Assembly (NCBI RefSeq): GCF_004153545.1
Contig: NZ_SDVA01000012.1
Location: forward strand, 59,608-123,607
Length of the DNA: 64,000 nucleotides
From: Serinicoccus sediminis
Lineage (GTDB): Bacteria; Actinomycetota; Actinomycetes; Actinomycetales; Dermatophilaceae
Direction of reading: 5' to 3'
Position numbers and translations under genes: made by a program. The notes under the pieces are model-generated. The model was given only the letters and a program-made list of their open reading frames with translations, was not told the DNA's origin and did not search any database. Below are positions 27,110-35,990 of the stretch, piece by piece; the first letter of the stretch is position 1; the number at the start of each line of letters is the position of its first letter.

Positions 27110-28317
27110 CGACCACCGAGCTCGGGCTGCCGGCCCGCCGGGGCACCGAGGGGGTGCCCACGCTCCCCGAGGGCGAGCAGCAGACCAAGAAGGACTTCAC
27201 CTCCGACCAGGAGGTCCGCTGGTGCCCGGGGTGCGGCGACTACGCCGTGCTCGCGGCGGTGCAGGGCTTCCTGCCCGACCTCGGGCTGCGCCGGGAGAAC
27301 ATCGTCTTCATCTCCGGCATCGGCTGCTCCAGCCGCTTCCCGTACTACCTCGACACCTACGGCATGCACTCCATCCACGGGCGAGCCCCGGCCATCGCGA
27401 CCGGCCTGGCCACCGCGCGGGAGGACCTGTCGGTGTGGGTCGTCACCGGTGACGGAGACGCCCTGTCGATCGGCGGCAACCACCTCATCCACGCGATGCG
27501 GCGCAACGTCAATCTGACGATCCTGCTCTTCAACAACAAGATCTACGGCCTGACCAAGGGGCAGTACTCCCCCACCTCGGACGTGGGGGCGGTCACCAAG
27601 TCGACCCCGTCCGGCTCGGTCGACCACCCGTTCAACCCGGTGTCGCTCGCGCTGGGCTCGGAGGCGACCTTCGTCGCGCGCACCATGGACTCCGACCGCG
27701 CCCACCTCACCGAGGTGCTCAAGGCGGCAGCCGCGCACCGCGGCACCTCGCTGGTCGAGATCTACCAGAACTGCCCGATCTTCAACGACGGCGCCTTCCA
27801 GCTGCTCAAGGACCGCGACGAGGCGACCGGCCGGGTGGCGCACCTGCGCGCCCACGAGCCGGTGCGGATCGGCGCCGAGGGGAGCGCGGAGGCCAGGGTG
27901 GTCGTCCGCGACCCCGAGGGCCGTCTCCACGTCGTCCCCGAGCAGGAGGTGCCGGAGGGGCACACCGTCGTCGTGCACGACCCGGCCGACCCCGACCCGA
28001 CGCCGGCCTTCGGGCTCTCCCGCCTGGACGACCCCAGCATGCAGACCGTCCCCATGGGCATCTTCCGGCAGGTGGAGCGCCCGACCTACGACGACGGCGT
28101 CCGACAGCAGGTGCAGGAGGCCTCTGCGGGCACGACCCGGGACGCGGCGTCCCTCGACGCGCTGCTGCGCGGCCGGGACACGTGGACCGTCGACGGCACC
28201 CGCCCGGGCGAGGTCGAGCAGCTGCTCGAGGGCGAGACGACCGAGGGCCCGACCCCCGCTGCCGGGGAGGTGCTCGCCGAGGAGGGCGAGGACGTCTACG
28301 ACGAGGACGCCTCCTAG
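27106..28317 (+). CDS. korB: 2-oxoacid:ferredoxin oxidoreductase, beta subunit
   Basis: 403 residues. The TPP-binding beta subunit is identified by WCPGCGDYAVLAAVQ, FISGIGCSSRFPYYLDTYG and VVTGDGDALSIGGNHLIHA (G-D-G with downstream N). It carries the TPP cofactor and a [4Fe-4S] cluster, with cysteines in CPGCG, GCSS and a later YQNCPIFND. The C-terminal ~100 residues are an acidic extension beyond the catalytic core. ATGA overlap with korA. The stop codon is part of the -10 box of rarD. Confidence 0.92.
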
Positions 28318-28320
28318 GAT
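28315..28320 (+). promoter_or_regulatory. Candidate -10 of rarD inside the korB stop
   Basis: TAGGAT includes the korB TAG and ends 6 bases before the GTG at 28327, so rarD could have its own leaderless transcript besides read-through from korAB. Confidence 0.4.
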
Positions 28321-28326
28321 GCGGTG

Positions 28327-29298
28327 GTGACGGACGAGGCCGAGCGCAGGCGCCAGCACGGCACCGCCTACGGGTTCCTCGCCTACCTCCTCTGGGGCGT
28401 CTTCCCGCTCTACTTTGCCGCCCTGCGGCCGGCCGGACCCTGGGAGATCGTCGCTCACCGCATCGTGTGGACCCTGGTGCTGTGCGCGGCCGTCCTGCTC
28501 CTCACCCGCGACCTGCGCTGGATGGTGCAGCTGGCGCGGGCACCCCGCCGGCTGGCCGGGGTGATGCTCGCCGGGCTGCTCATCACCACCAACTGGGGCA
28601 TCTACACCTACGCCGTGCTCACCGGCCACGTCACCGAGGCCGCGCTGGGTTACTTCCTCAACCCGCTGGTGACCGTCGCCCTCGGCGTGGTCATCCTGCG
28701 GGAGCGGCTGCGGCGGCTGCAGTGGACCGCGGTGGGCATCGGCGCCGCGGCCGCGGTCTACCTCACCGTGGACTACGGCTCACCGCCGTGGATCAGCCTG
28801 GCGCTGGCCTGCTCGTTCGCCACCTACAGCCTGCTCAAGAACCGGCTGGGGGTGTCGCTCAGCCCGCTGCGCTCGCTCGTGGGCGAGACCGCCACCGTGC
28901 TCCCGCTCGCCCTGCTCCTCCTCCTGTGGCTGGACCGCACCGGTCAGACCACGTGGGGCGGGCACGGCGAGGTGCACACCGTCCTGCTCATGTCGACCGG
29001 CGTGGCGACCGCGGTGCCGCTGCTGCTCTTCGCCGCCGCCGCCAGCCGGGTGCCGCTGTCGACGATCGGCCTGCTGCAGTTCCTCACCCCCTTCCTGCAG
29101 CTCATGACCGGCGTCCTGCTGCTGGGCGAGACCGTGCCCGCCTCCCGCTGGGTCGGCTTCGCCCTCGTCTGGGTGGCGCTGGTGGTGCTCTCCACCGACA
29201 TGGTGCGCCAGGTGCGCCGGGCCCGCGCCGAGCGGCGCGCCCGGGTGCGCGCCGCCCGGGAGGGGCGGCCCGACCTGGTCGACCCCGCCCCCTGCTAG
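28327..29298 (+). CDS. rarD: RarD-type EamA/DMT permease
   Basis: 323 residues with ten membrane helices. The N-terminal YGFLAYLLWGVFPLYFAALR and ITTNWGIYTYAV are characteristic of the RarD branch of the drug/metabolite transporter superfamily; the second EamA repeat ends in LLLGETVPASRWVGFALVW. Substrate unknown; E. coli RarD was named for chloramphenicol sensitivity. GTG 28327 is preferred over GTG 28324 for spacing from both AGGA and the TAGGAT box. The tail is arginine-rich. Confidence 0.9.
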   Translation: MTDEAERRRQHGTAYGFLAYLLWGVFPLYFAALRPAGPWEIVAHRIVWTLVLCAAVLLLTRDLRWMVQLARAPRRLAGVMLAGLLITTNWGIYTYAVLTGHVTEAALGYFLNPLVTVALGVVILRERLRRLQWTAVGIGAAAAVYLTVDYGSPPWISLALACSFATYSLLKNRLGVSLSPLRSLVGETATVLPLALLLLLWLDRTGQTTWGGHGEVHTVLLMSTGVATAVPLLLFAAAASRVPLSTIGLLQFLTPFLQLMTGVLLLGETVPASRWVGFALVWVALVVLSTDMVRQVRRARAERRARVRAAREGRPDLVDPAPC

Positions 29299-29328
29299 GA
29301 CGACGCATACCTGCACGCGATGCACTTT

Positions 29329-29341
29329 TGCACACCGTGCA
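29329..29341. promoter_or_regulatory. Candidate TetR operator upstream of the exporter operon
   Basis: TGCAC-ACC-GTGCA is a perfect 5-bp-arm palindrome 10-22 bases before the tetR ATG at 29351. Additional TGCA words at 29312 and 29321 surround it. The placement suits autoregulation of the TetR-MMPL operon. Confidence 0.45.
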
Positions 29342-29350
29342 CATTTCCGT

Positions 29351-30031
29351 ATGCTCGTGGTCGTGACTGTGCGACCGGACTCCGCGGCGGGCCGCGGGAC
29401 CGACCCCGCCGCGCCGGGCCGCCGTGAGCTCAACAAGGCGCGCACCCGCGAGGCGATCGTGGGCGCGCTGCGCGAGCTGGTGGCCGATCTGCCCGCAGCG
29501 GAGGTCACCGTGGAGCAGGTGGCCGAGCGCGCGGGGGTGTCGCGCCGCACCTTCTTCAACTACTTCGGCGGCATCCCCGCCGTCCTCAGCGACGTGTTCG
29601 CCGAGCACGCGGCCGCGATGATCGCGCAGCTGGACCCCGACGTCATCGGCGGGGACCCGGTCACCGCGCTGCGCGGGCTGGTCCGCACCCACGGCATCCC
29701 CGAGGACCTGCTCGGCTGGTTCGTCGCCCTGAACCGCCACGGCGCCGACACCGACGCCACGATCCTGCTCGAGCGCACCGTCTGGGCCGACATGGCCGCG
29801 TGGCTGCGGGAGCGGCTGCGCGCCGTGCTGCCGGAGGCGGACCCGCTCTTCGTGGCCACCCTGGCCTCGGCCGTCATGAGCTGCTTCCAGGCGACCGAGG
29901 AGGTGTGGCTCAAGGATCTCGACACCGAGTGCCCCGAGCCGCTCCCGCGCGGCGACGTCGCCACCTTCCACGACCACCTCGACCGCGCCCTCGGCCTGCT
30001 CGCCGACGGGTGGCGCTCCCCCTCCTCCTGA
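29351..30031 (+). CDS. TetR-family regulator of the MMPL exporter
   Basis: 226 residues. The helix-turn-helix covers about 28-75 (LNKARTREAIVGALRELVAD, then VTVEQVAERAGVSRRTFFNY). The C-terminal ligand domain has the TetR_C_17-like look with MSCFQATEEVWLKD. It ends 18 bp before the MMPL gene on the same strand, so it probably represses its own operon. ATG 29351 gives a 25-residue tail before the HTH; internal GTG codons would shorten it. Confidence 0.85.
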   Translation: MLVVVTVRPDSAAGRGTDPAAPGRRELNKARTREAIVGALRELVADLPAAEVTVEQVAERAGVSRRTFFNYFGGIPAVLSDVFAEHAAAMIAQLDPDVIGGDPVTALRGLVRTHGIPEDLLGWFVALNRHGADTDATILLERTVWADMAAWLRERLRAVLPEADPLFVATLASAVMSCFQATEEVWLKDLDTECPEPLPRGDVATFHDHLDRALGLLADGWRSPSS

Positions 30032-30049
30032 CCCACCGAAAGGACCACC

Positions 30050-32824
30050 GTGGCCACCCTGCTGCACCGACTCGGGCGCTGGTGCGCCCAGCACCGCCTG
30101 GGCGTCGTCGTCATCTGGGCCGCCGTGCTCGGCCTGACCGTCACCGGCATGCTCACCATGGCCAAGCCGCTGTCCAACGAGTTCTCCATCCCCGGCAGCC
30201 GGTTCGAGGCGGTCCTCCAGACGCTGCAGGAGGAGATCCCCGACGCCGCAGGGACGACGGGGACCGTCGTCTTCCAGGCCGACGACGGCTTCACCGACGC
30301 CCAGCGCTCGGCCGTCGCCGACGCCGTGGACGAGTGGGAGCAGCTGGACGGCGTCACCGCCGTCGACCCCTTCGAGGCGCAGCAGGAGCTGGACGCCACC
30401 GAGGGCGACCTCGCCGACGGCCGGGCCGAGCTGGCCGACGCCAGGGAGCAGCTGGCCGACGGCCGCGACCAGCTCGAGCAGGGCCGGGCCGACCTGGAGC
30501 AGGCCCGCGAGGAGCTCGAGGACGGACGCGCCCAGCTCGAGAGCGGCCAGGAGGAGCTGGACGCCCAGGCCGCGACCCTCGAGGAGTCGCAGGCCGAGCT
30601 GGACGCCCAGCTCGAGCAGCTCGAGGCGGGCGTCGCGGCGGGTCAGGTGCCGCCGCAGGCCGAGGAGCAGGCCCGGGCCGAGATCGCCGCGGGCCAGGCG
30701 CAGATCGACGCCGGCCGCGAGCAGCTGGCCGCCGCGCAGGCCGAGATCGACGCCCAGCGCGAGCAGCTGGAGTCCGGCGAGGCGGAGATCGCCGCGGGCG
30801 AGGAGGAGCTGGAGAGCAGTGCCACCGAGCTCGAGGACGGCGAGGCCGAGGTCGCGCAGGGCGAGGAGGACCTCGCCGCCGCCGCGCGCCTCGCGGACCT
30901 CACCGACGGCTTCCGGGTGGTCAGCGAGGACGGCACCACCGCCCTGACCCAGGTGTCGGTCGCCGACGCCGAGGGGTTCATCCCGCCGGAGACCACCGAG
31001 GCCATCCAGCGCATCGGCGACGACCTGGAGAGCGAGGGCCTGCAGGTCGACTTCTCCAAGGAGATCACCGACGACCTGTCCAGCCTGCTCGGCCCGGGCG
31101 AGGTCATCGGGCTGGTCATCGCGGCCGTCGTGCTGCTCGTCATGCTCGGCAGCCTCATCGCCGCCGGGCTGCCGATCCTCATGGCCCTGGTCGGCGTCGG
31201 GGTCGGCCTCACCGGCGCCCTGGCCCTGTCGCGCTTCGTCGACATGCAGTCCATCACCCCGGTGCTGGCCCTCATGCTGGGCCTCGCGGTGGGGATCGAC
31301 TACTCCCTGTTCCTCATCAACCGGCACCGTGAGCAGCTGCGGCGCGGGATGCCGGTCGCCCCGTCGATCGCGCTCGCCGTGGGCACCTCCGGCAACGCGG
31401 TGACCTTCGCCGGTCTGACCGTCATCATCGCGCTCGTCGCGCTCACCCTGACCGGCATCCCCTTCCTCGGGATCATGGGCATCGTGGCCGCGGCGACCGT
31501 CGCCATCGCCGTGCTCGTCGCCATCACCCTCACCCCGGCCATGCTCTCGCTCATGGGCCACCGGGTGCTGCCGCGCCGGGAGCGTCCCGGCAGCCGGCAG
31601 GGACGGCACGAGGAGTCACCGGCCGAGCAGGGAGACGACCTCGGCCGCGGGTGGGCCGCGCGGGTGCAGCGCCACCCCTGGCTCGCCCTCGCCGGGGTCC
31701 TCGTCGTCGTCGGCGCGCTGGCCTGGCCCACCGCGCAGCTGCGCCTGGGCCTGCCGGACGGCGGCACCGAGCCGGCCGGGTCCACGGCATACACCACCTA
31801 TGACACCGTCCGCGAGGAGTTCGGCGCGGGGGCCAACGGACCGATCCTCGTCGTGGCCGAGCTGGACGAGCCGGTCGCCGAGGGCGACACGGCGCTGTTC
31901 ACGACCCAGGCCGACCTGGGTGAGGAGCTGGCCGCCGTCGACGGCGTCACCCAGGTGCTGCCCGCCGGCGTCAACGACGACCGGGACGTCCTGGCCTTCC
32001 GGGTGCAGCCCGAGGGGGGTCCGGCCGACGCGTCCACCGAGGCGCTCGTCGACCGGCTCGGCCCCGCCGTCGAGCAGATCGGTGAGGACCAGGGGGCGAC
32101 CCTGGGCCTGACCGGGCAGACCGTCGCCAACATCGACGTCTCCGAGCAGCTGGCCGATGCGCTGCCGATCTACCTCGTGGTGGTCGTCGGGCTCTCGCTC
32201 ATCCTGTTGCTGCTGGTCTTCCGCTCGGTCGTCGTGCCGCTGCTGGCGACCGGCGGGTTCCTGCTGAGCATCGGCGCGGCCTTCGGTGCGGTCGTCGGGG
32301 TCTACCAGCTCGGTTTCGCCTCCGGCTTCTTCGGGGTCAACGAGGCCGGCCCGATCCTGTCGTTCCTGCCGATCCTGCTCATCGGCATCCTCTTCGGGCT
32401 CGCCATGGACTACCAGGTCTTCCTGGTGTCGGCGATGCGCGAGGAGCACGTGCACGGGCGGGCCGCCCGGGACGCCGTCGTCGCCGGCTTCAACCACAGC
32501 GCCCGGGTCGTCACCGCCGCGGCGATCATCATGATCTCGGTGTTCGCCGGGTTCGTCTGGGCGCACCTGACGATGGTCCGTCCCATCGGCCTGGGCCTGG
32601 CGGTCGGCGTCCTCGTCGACGCCTTCCTCGTGCGGATGACGCTCACCCCTGCGGTCATGTCGCTGCTGGGCGAGCGGGCCTGGTGGCTGCCCCGCTGGCT
32701 CGAGCGCATCCTGCCGGACGTGGACGTGGAGGGCGCCCAGCTGGAGCGGGACCTCGGCGCCACGACCGCAGGGGCCGGGTCCGACGCGCCCGCTCAGGAG
32801 GGCGAGGCCGCGCCGGCCCGCTGA
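30050..32824 (+). CDS. MMPL/RND-type exporter with long periplasmic coiled-coil hairpin
   Basis: 924 residues in two halves, each with one N-terminal helix, an extracellular loop and five further helices. The halves carry LGLAVGIDYSLFLINRHREQ and LFGLAMDYQVFLVSAMREEH, the G-x-D-Y/M-D-Y proton-relay motifs of MMPL proteins. MMPL proteins export lipids or other hydrophobic compounds using the proton gradient. The first extracellular loop is unusual: residues 118-190 are ten uninterrupted seven-residue repeats ending in leucine, a Pro-Pro break lies near 200, and about nine more heptads run to ~280. This predicts an antiparallel coiled-coil hairpin. GTG start with AAAGGA. It overlaps the convergent PH-domain gene by 31 bp. 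Confidence 0.92.
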   Translation: MATLLHRLGRWCAQHRLGVVVIWAAVLGLTVTGMLTMAKPLSNEFSIPGSRFEAVLQTLQEEIPDAAGTTGTVVFQADDGFTDAQRSAVADAVDEWEQLDGVTAVDPFEAQQELDATEGDLADGRAELADAREQLADGRDQLEQGRADLEQAREELEDGRAQLESGQEELDAQAATLEESQAELDAQLEQLEAGVAAGQVPPQAEEQARAEIAAGQAQIDAGREQLAAAQAEIDAQREQLESGEAEIAAGEEELESSATELEDGEAEVAQGEEDLAAAARLADLTDGFRVVSEDGTTALTQVSVADAEGFIPPETTEAIQRIGDDLESEGLQVDFSKEITDDLSSLLGPGEVIGLVIAAVVLLVMLGSLIAAGLPILMALVGVGVGLTGALALSRFVDMQSITPVLALMLGLAVGIDYSLFLINRHREQLRRGMPVAPSIALAVGTSGNAVTFAGLTVIIALVALTLTGIPFLGIMGIVAAATVAIAVLVAITLTPAMLSLMGHRVLPRRERPGSRQGRHEESPAEQGDDLGRGWAARVQRHPWLALAGVLVVVGALAWPTAQLRLGLPDGGTEPAGSTAYTTYDTVREEFGAGANGPILVVAELDEPVAEGDTALFTTQADLGEELAAVDGVTQVLPAGVNDDRDVLAFRVQPEGGPADASTEALVDRLGPAVEQIGEDQGATLGLTGQTVANIDVSEQLADALPIYLVVVVGLSLILLLLVFRSVVVPLLATGGFLLSIGAAFGAVVGVYQLGFASGFFGVNEAGPILSFLPILLIGILFGLAMDYQVFLVSAMREEHVHGRAARDAVVAGFNHSARVVTAAAIIMISVFAGFVWAHLTMVRPIGLGLAVGVLVDAFLVRMTLTPAVMSLLGERAWWLPRWLERILPDVDVEGAQLERDLGATTAGAGSDAPAQEGEAAPAR

Positions 32825-33789
32825 CCGGCCGCCCGCAGCAGCGTCCGGGCGCCGACCCGCGCGGCCTGGTCACCCTCGGTGATCTGCAGCGCGAGCCGGC
32901 GCCCGGTGCGCAGGTAGACCACGATGCCGGGACCGCCGGCGTCCACGATGTAGGCCGTCCGGTCCGGGAGGGCCCGTAGCCCGATGCCACCCCAGCGCAT
33001 GGGGTCGAGGTCCTGGACGTCCACCCCGGCGACCTGGTCGGCCCGCACGCGGGAGACCGTGACGGGCAGCACCCGCGAGCGCACCCGCAGCCCGTCCTGG
33101 TCGACCTCGACGGTCACGGTGGACCAGAGCAGCGCCAGCCCGCCCGCGCCGAGCCCGGTGAGCAGGACGACCACGAGCAGCACGACGCTCTCGTCGGCGA
33201 CGAGCAGCACGACGGCGACGAGCGCGAAGACGACGAGCAGGCCGCCGGCCAGCACCTGGAGGGTCCGCGAGGACACCTGCGTGGCCCACGGCTGCACCGG
33301 CTCCACCGGGCGTCCTCGCACGGGCTGCACCCGCGAGCGCTCGGGCACCAGGTCGGCCAGCTCCTCCGCGGTCGGCGCCCACCGGCCGTGCACGGCATAC
33401 CCCACGACGCCGGCCAGCAGCGCGCCCAGGACCGCCAGCAGCGGCCACCACTCACGCACGCCCTCCACGCCGTCCACCCCGACCCGCCAGACGGTGACGA
33501 GGTAGAGCAGCACGGCGCCCCAGGAGACCGCGGCGACGGCGGACATGACCCACCGGCCCCAGCTCGGCGGGACCACCCTCCGCGCGATGGAGGCGACGGC
33601 CGCGACCACGGTGCAGACCACCGTCGTGGCGAGGACCCCGGCGAGGAATCCCGGGCCGCTCGCGAAGCCGTCCGGGACCCGACCGGACCAGTGCGTCGGC
33701 ACCCGCTCGGGGGGCGTGACGACCGCCAGGGCGACCAGCAGGACCGCGAGGGGCGTCATCGCCCAGGCTCCGGCGAGCGTGCGTCGCAC
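32794..33789 (-). CDS. Membrane protein with C-terminal bacterial PH-like domain
   Basis: 331 residues. The start resembles DUF1648 proteins (VTPPERVPTHWSGRVPDGFA), with further hydrophobic helices near 45-65, 80-100, 115-135 and a hairpin at 180-220. A soluble C-terminal part (about 225-325) contains TVEVDQDGLRVRSRVLPVTV and RWGGIGLRALPDRTAYIVDA, typical of bacterial PH-like (bPH) folds. The function of such proteins is unknown. AAGGAGG lies 6 bases before the GTG start. Confidence 0.75.
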   Translation of the reverse strand: MRRTLAGAWAMTPLAVLLVALAVVTPPERVPTHWSGRVPDGFASGPGFLAGVLATTVVCTVVAAVASIARRVVPPSWGRWVMSAVAAVSWGAVLLYLVTVWRVGVDGVEGVREWWPLLAVLGALLAGVVGYAVHGRWAPTAEELADLVPERSRVQPVRGRPVEPVQPWATQVSSRTLQVLAGGLLVVFALVAVVLLVADESVVLLVVVLLTGLGAGGLALLWSTVTVEVDQDGLRVRSRVLPVTVSRVRADQVAGVDVQDLDPMRWGGIGLRALPDRTAYIVDAGGPGIVVYLRTGRRLALQITEGDQAARVGARTLLRAAGQRAGAASPS

Positions 33790-33963
33790 GTCCGGCCTCC
33801 TTCAGGGTGGGGAGGTCCCAGCGTAGTCGCCGGGGTGCGAGCCCAAGTCGTCACCGGCCCGACGGCGGACCTTCACCTGGACGACGCCCGGAAGGGGGTG
33901 AGCGGGCCTAGGTTCCCAAGGGTCCGTGGCCCCGCCCGGACCCGTCCCGGAGGAAGGACCCTC

Positions 33964-35940
33964 ATGACCCAGCTCACCGAGCGCCGGAGCCTGCTGCCGC
34001 TCCTCGCCGCCCACCCCGGCGGACGCAGTGCCGCGACCTGCCGCTACCGCTGCGGCGACGCCTGCTCGCAGCCCGTGCCCAACACCAGCGACAACGCCTA
34101 CTTCGGTGACGTCGTCACCGCGGCCGTGCAGCGGCGCAGCCTCCTGCAGGCGGGCGCCGCGGCCACCGGCGCGGTCGCCCTGGCCTGGGGCACGGCCCGG
34201 CCGGCGGCGGCCGGGCCCGGTCGGGGCCGCCCGGGGATCGCGGGCTTCAGCCCCATCCCGCCGACGCCCGCCGACGTCGACGAGCTGGTGGTGCCGGAGG
34301 GCTACAAGTGGGCGCCGGTCATCTCGTGGGGGGACCCGATCGACCCGGGTGCGCCGGCGTTCGACGTCGACCGGCAGAGCGTCGAGGCGCAGCGGCGCCA
34401 GGCCGGCTACAACGCCGACTACCTCACGCTGCGCCGGGGCGGTGCCCGCGGGAACGCGGCCAACCGGGGGCTCATCGCGTTCAACAACGAGTACACCAAT
34501 CCCGAGAGCATGTTCCCGGACTGGAGCGGCTCCCCCACTCCCGAGCAGGCCATGATCGAGATGGCCGCCCACGGGATGACCATCGTCGAGGTGTCCCGCC
34601 GCAACCCGTTCTCGCCGTGGCGCTACGACGTGGCCGGCCGCCGCAACCGCCGCATCCACGCGCACACCCCGTTCGCGGTGGACGGCCCGGCCGCGGGGTC
34701 CGCCCTTCTGCGGACCGCCGCCGACCCGCGCGGCCGCACCGTGCTGGGCACGCTCAACAACTGCGCCGGCGGCGACACGCCCTGGGGCACGATCCTGTCC
34801 GGCGAGGAGAACTTCAACCAGTACTTCGACGCGGACGGCGCGGACGACCCGGACGGCGCCCTCGCGCGCTACGGCATCACCTCCGGCGGCCGCGGGTGGG
34901 AGCAGGCCGACGACCGCTTCCGGGTCGCCGACCACCCCAACGAGGTGCACCGCTTCGGCTGGATCGTCGAGGTCGACCCGGACGACCCCCGCTCCACCCC
35001 GGTGAAGCACACGGCGCTCGGCCGGTTCAAGCACGAAGGGGCCACCATCCGGCTGGCCGACGACGGCCGGGCCGTCGCCTACATGGGCGACGACGAGCGG
35101 TTCGACTACATCTACAAGTTCGTCTCCCGCGAGCGCTACCGCAAGGGCGACAAGCGGCACAACATGCGGCTGCTCTCCGAGGGCGACCTCTACGTCGCCC
35201 GGTTCACCGGCGACGGGTTCGAGGACGGCGAGTTCGACGGCTCGGGTGAGTGGCTGCCGCTGCTGGTGGACGGCCGGTCCCACGTCCCGGGGATGTCGGT
35301 CGAGGAGGTGTGCGTGCACACCCGCCTGGCCGCGGACCTCGTGGGCCCCACCAAGATGGACCGGCCCGAGGACGTGCAGCCGAACCCGCACACCGGCCAG
35401 GTCTACGTCGCGCTCACCAACAACACCCGACGCACCCCCGGGCAGACCGACGAGGCCAACCCGCGGGCCAACAACAAGTTCGGCCACGTCATCCAGTGGA
35501 CGGAGGCCGGCGACGACGCCGCCGCGCTGACCTTCCGGTGGCGCATCGTGCTCATCGCCGGCAACCCGGACGACCCGAGCACGTACTTCTCCGGCTACGA
35601 CCGCAGCCAGGTCAGCCCGATCAGCTGCCCGGACAACGTCGCCTTCGACGGCCACCCCGACCACCTGTGGATCGCCACGGACGGCGCCCCGGGCACCATC
35701 GGCACCTGCGACGGCATGTTCCTCATGCCCACCGCCGGGCCCGAGAAGGGCAAGGTGCAGCAGTTCCTCTCCGTCCCCACCGGGGCCGAGTGCTGCGGGC
35801 CGGTGGTCTCCTGGGACGAGCGGTCGGTGCTGGTGAGCGTGCAGCACCCGGGCGAGGGCGGCGTGCCCAGCGGCTACCCCTACCTCGGCGACCCGGTCCC
35901 CCGGCCCGGCGTGGCGCACGTCTACCGCGGGAAGCGCTGA
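33964..35940 (+). CDS. PhoX-family alkaline phosphatase (DUF839)
   Basis: 658 residues. A ~55-residue lead is followed by a twin-arginine signal (QRRSLLQAGAAATGAVALAW, RR at 57-58), the arrangement usual for PhoX. The beta-propeller contains NNCAGGDTPWGTILSGEEN, which includes the cysteine and glutamates expected at the Fe/Ca cofactor, and later KHEGATI and RPEDVQPNP. PhoX enzymes are exported folded and release phosphate from organic esters. GGAGGAAGG precedes the ATG. A single CTTCACC at 33871-33877 might be half of a PHO box, but no direct repeat is seen. Confidence 0.88.
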   Translation: MTQLTERRSLLPLLAAHPGGRSAATCRYRCGDACSQPVPNTSDNAYFGDVVTAAVQRRSLLQAGAAATGAVALAWGTARPAAAGPGRGRPGIAGFSPIPPTPADVDELVVPEGYKWAPVISWGDPIDPGAPAFDVDRQSVEAQRRQAGYNADYLTLRRGGARGNAANRGLIAFNNEYTNPESMFPDWSGSPTPEQAMIEMAAHGMTIVEVSRRNPFSPWRYDVAGRRNRRIHAHTPFAVDGPAAGSALLRTAADPRGRTVLGTLNNCAGGDTPWGTILSGEENFNQYFDADGADDPDGALARYGITSGGRGWEQADDRFRVADHPNEVHRFGWIVEVDPDDPRSTPVKHTALGRFKHEGATIRLADDGRAVAYMGDDERFDYIYKFVSRERYRKGDKRHNMRLLSEGDLYVARFTGDGFEDGEFDGSGEWLPLLVDGRSHVPGMSVEEVCVHTRLAADLVGPTKMDRPEDVQPNPHTGQVYVALTNNTRRTPGQTDEANPRANNKFGHVIQWTEAGDDAAALTFRWRIVLIAGNPDDPSTYFSGYDRSQVSPISCPDNVAFDGHPDHLWIATDGAPGTIGTCDGMFLMPTAGPEKGKVQQFLSVPTGAECCGPVVSWDERSVLVSVQHPGEGGVPSGYPYLGDPVPRPGVAHVYRGKR

Positions 35941-35950
35941 GCAGGCCCGG

Positions 35951-35982
35951 CGGCCCGGCCGCGGTGCGGTCGGGCCGGGCCG
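35951..35982. terminator. Bidirectional hairpin between phoX-like and polyprenyl synthase genes
   Basis: Perfect 10-bp arms, CGGCCCGGCC (35951-35960) and GGCCGGGCCG (35973-35982), around a 12-base loop, in the 50-bp gap between convergent stops. Confidence 0.65.
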
Positions 35983-35990
35983 CAGGGCGG

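Noticed and set aside
33871..33914. PHO box upstream of the PhoX-like gene
   Set aside because: Only one CTTCACC-like half-site is visible; the tandem repeats needed for a PhoP site are absent.
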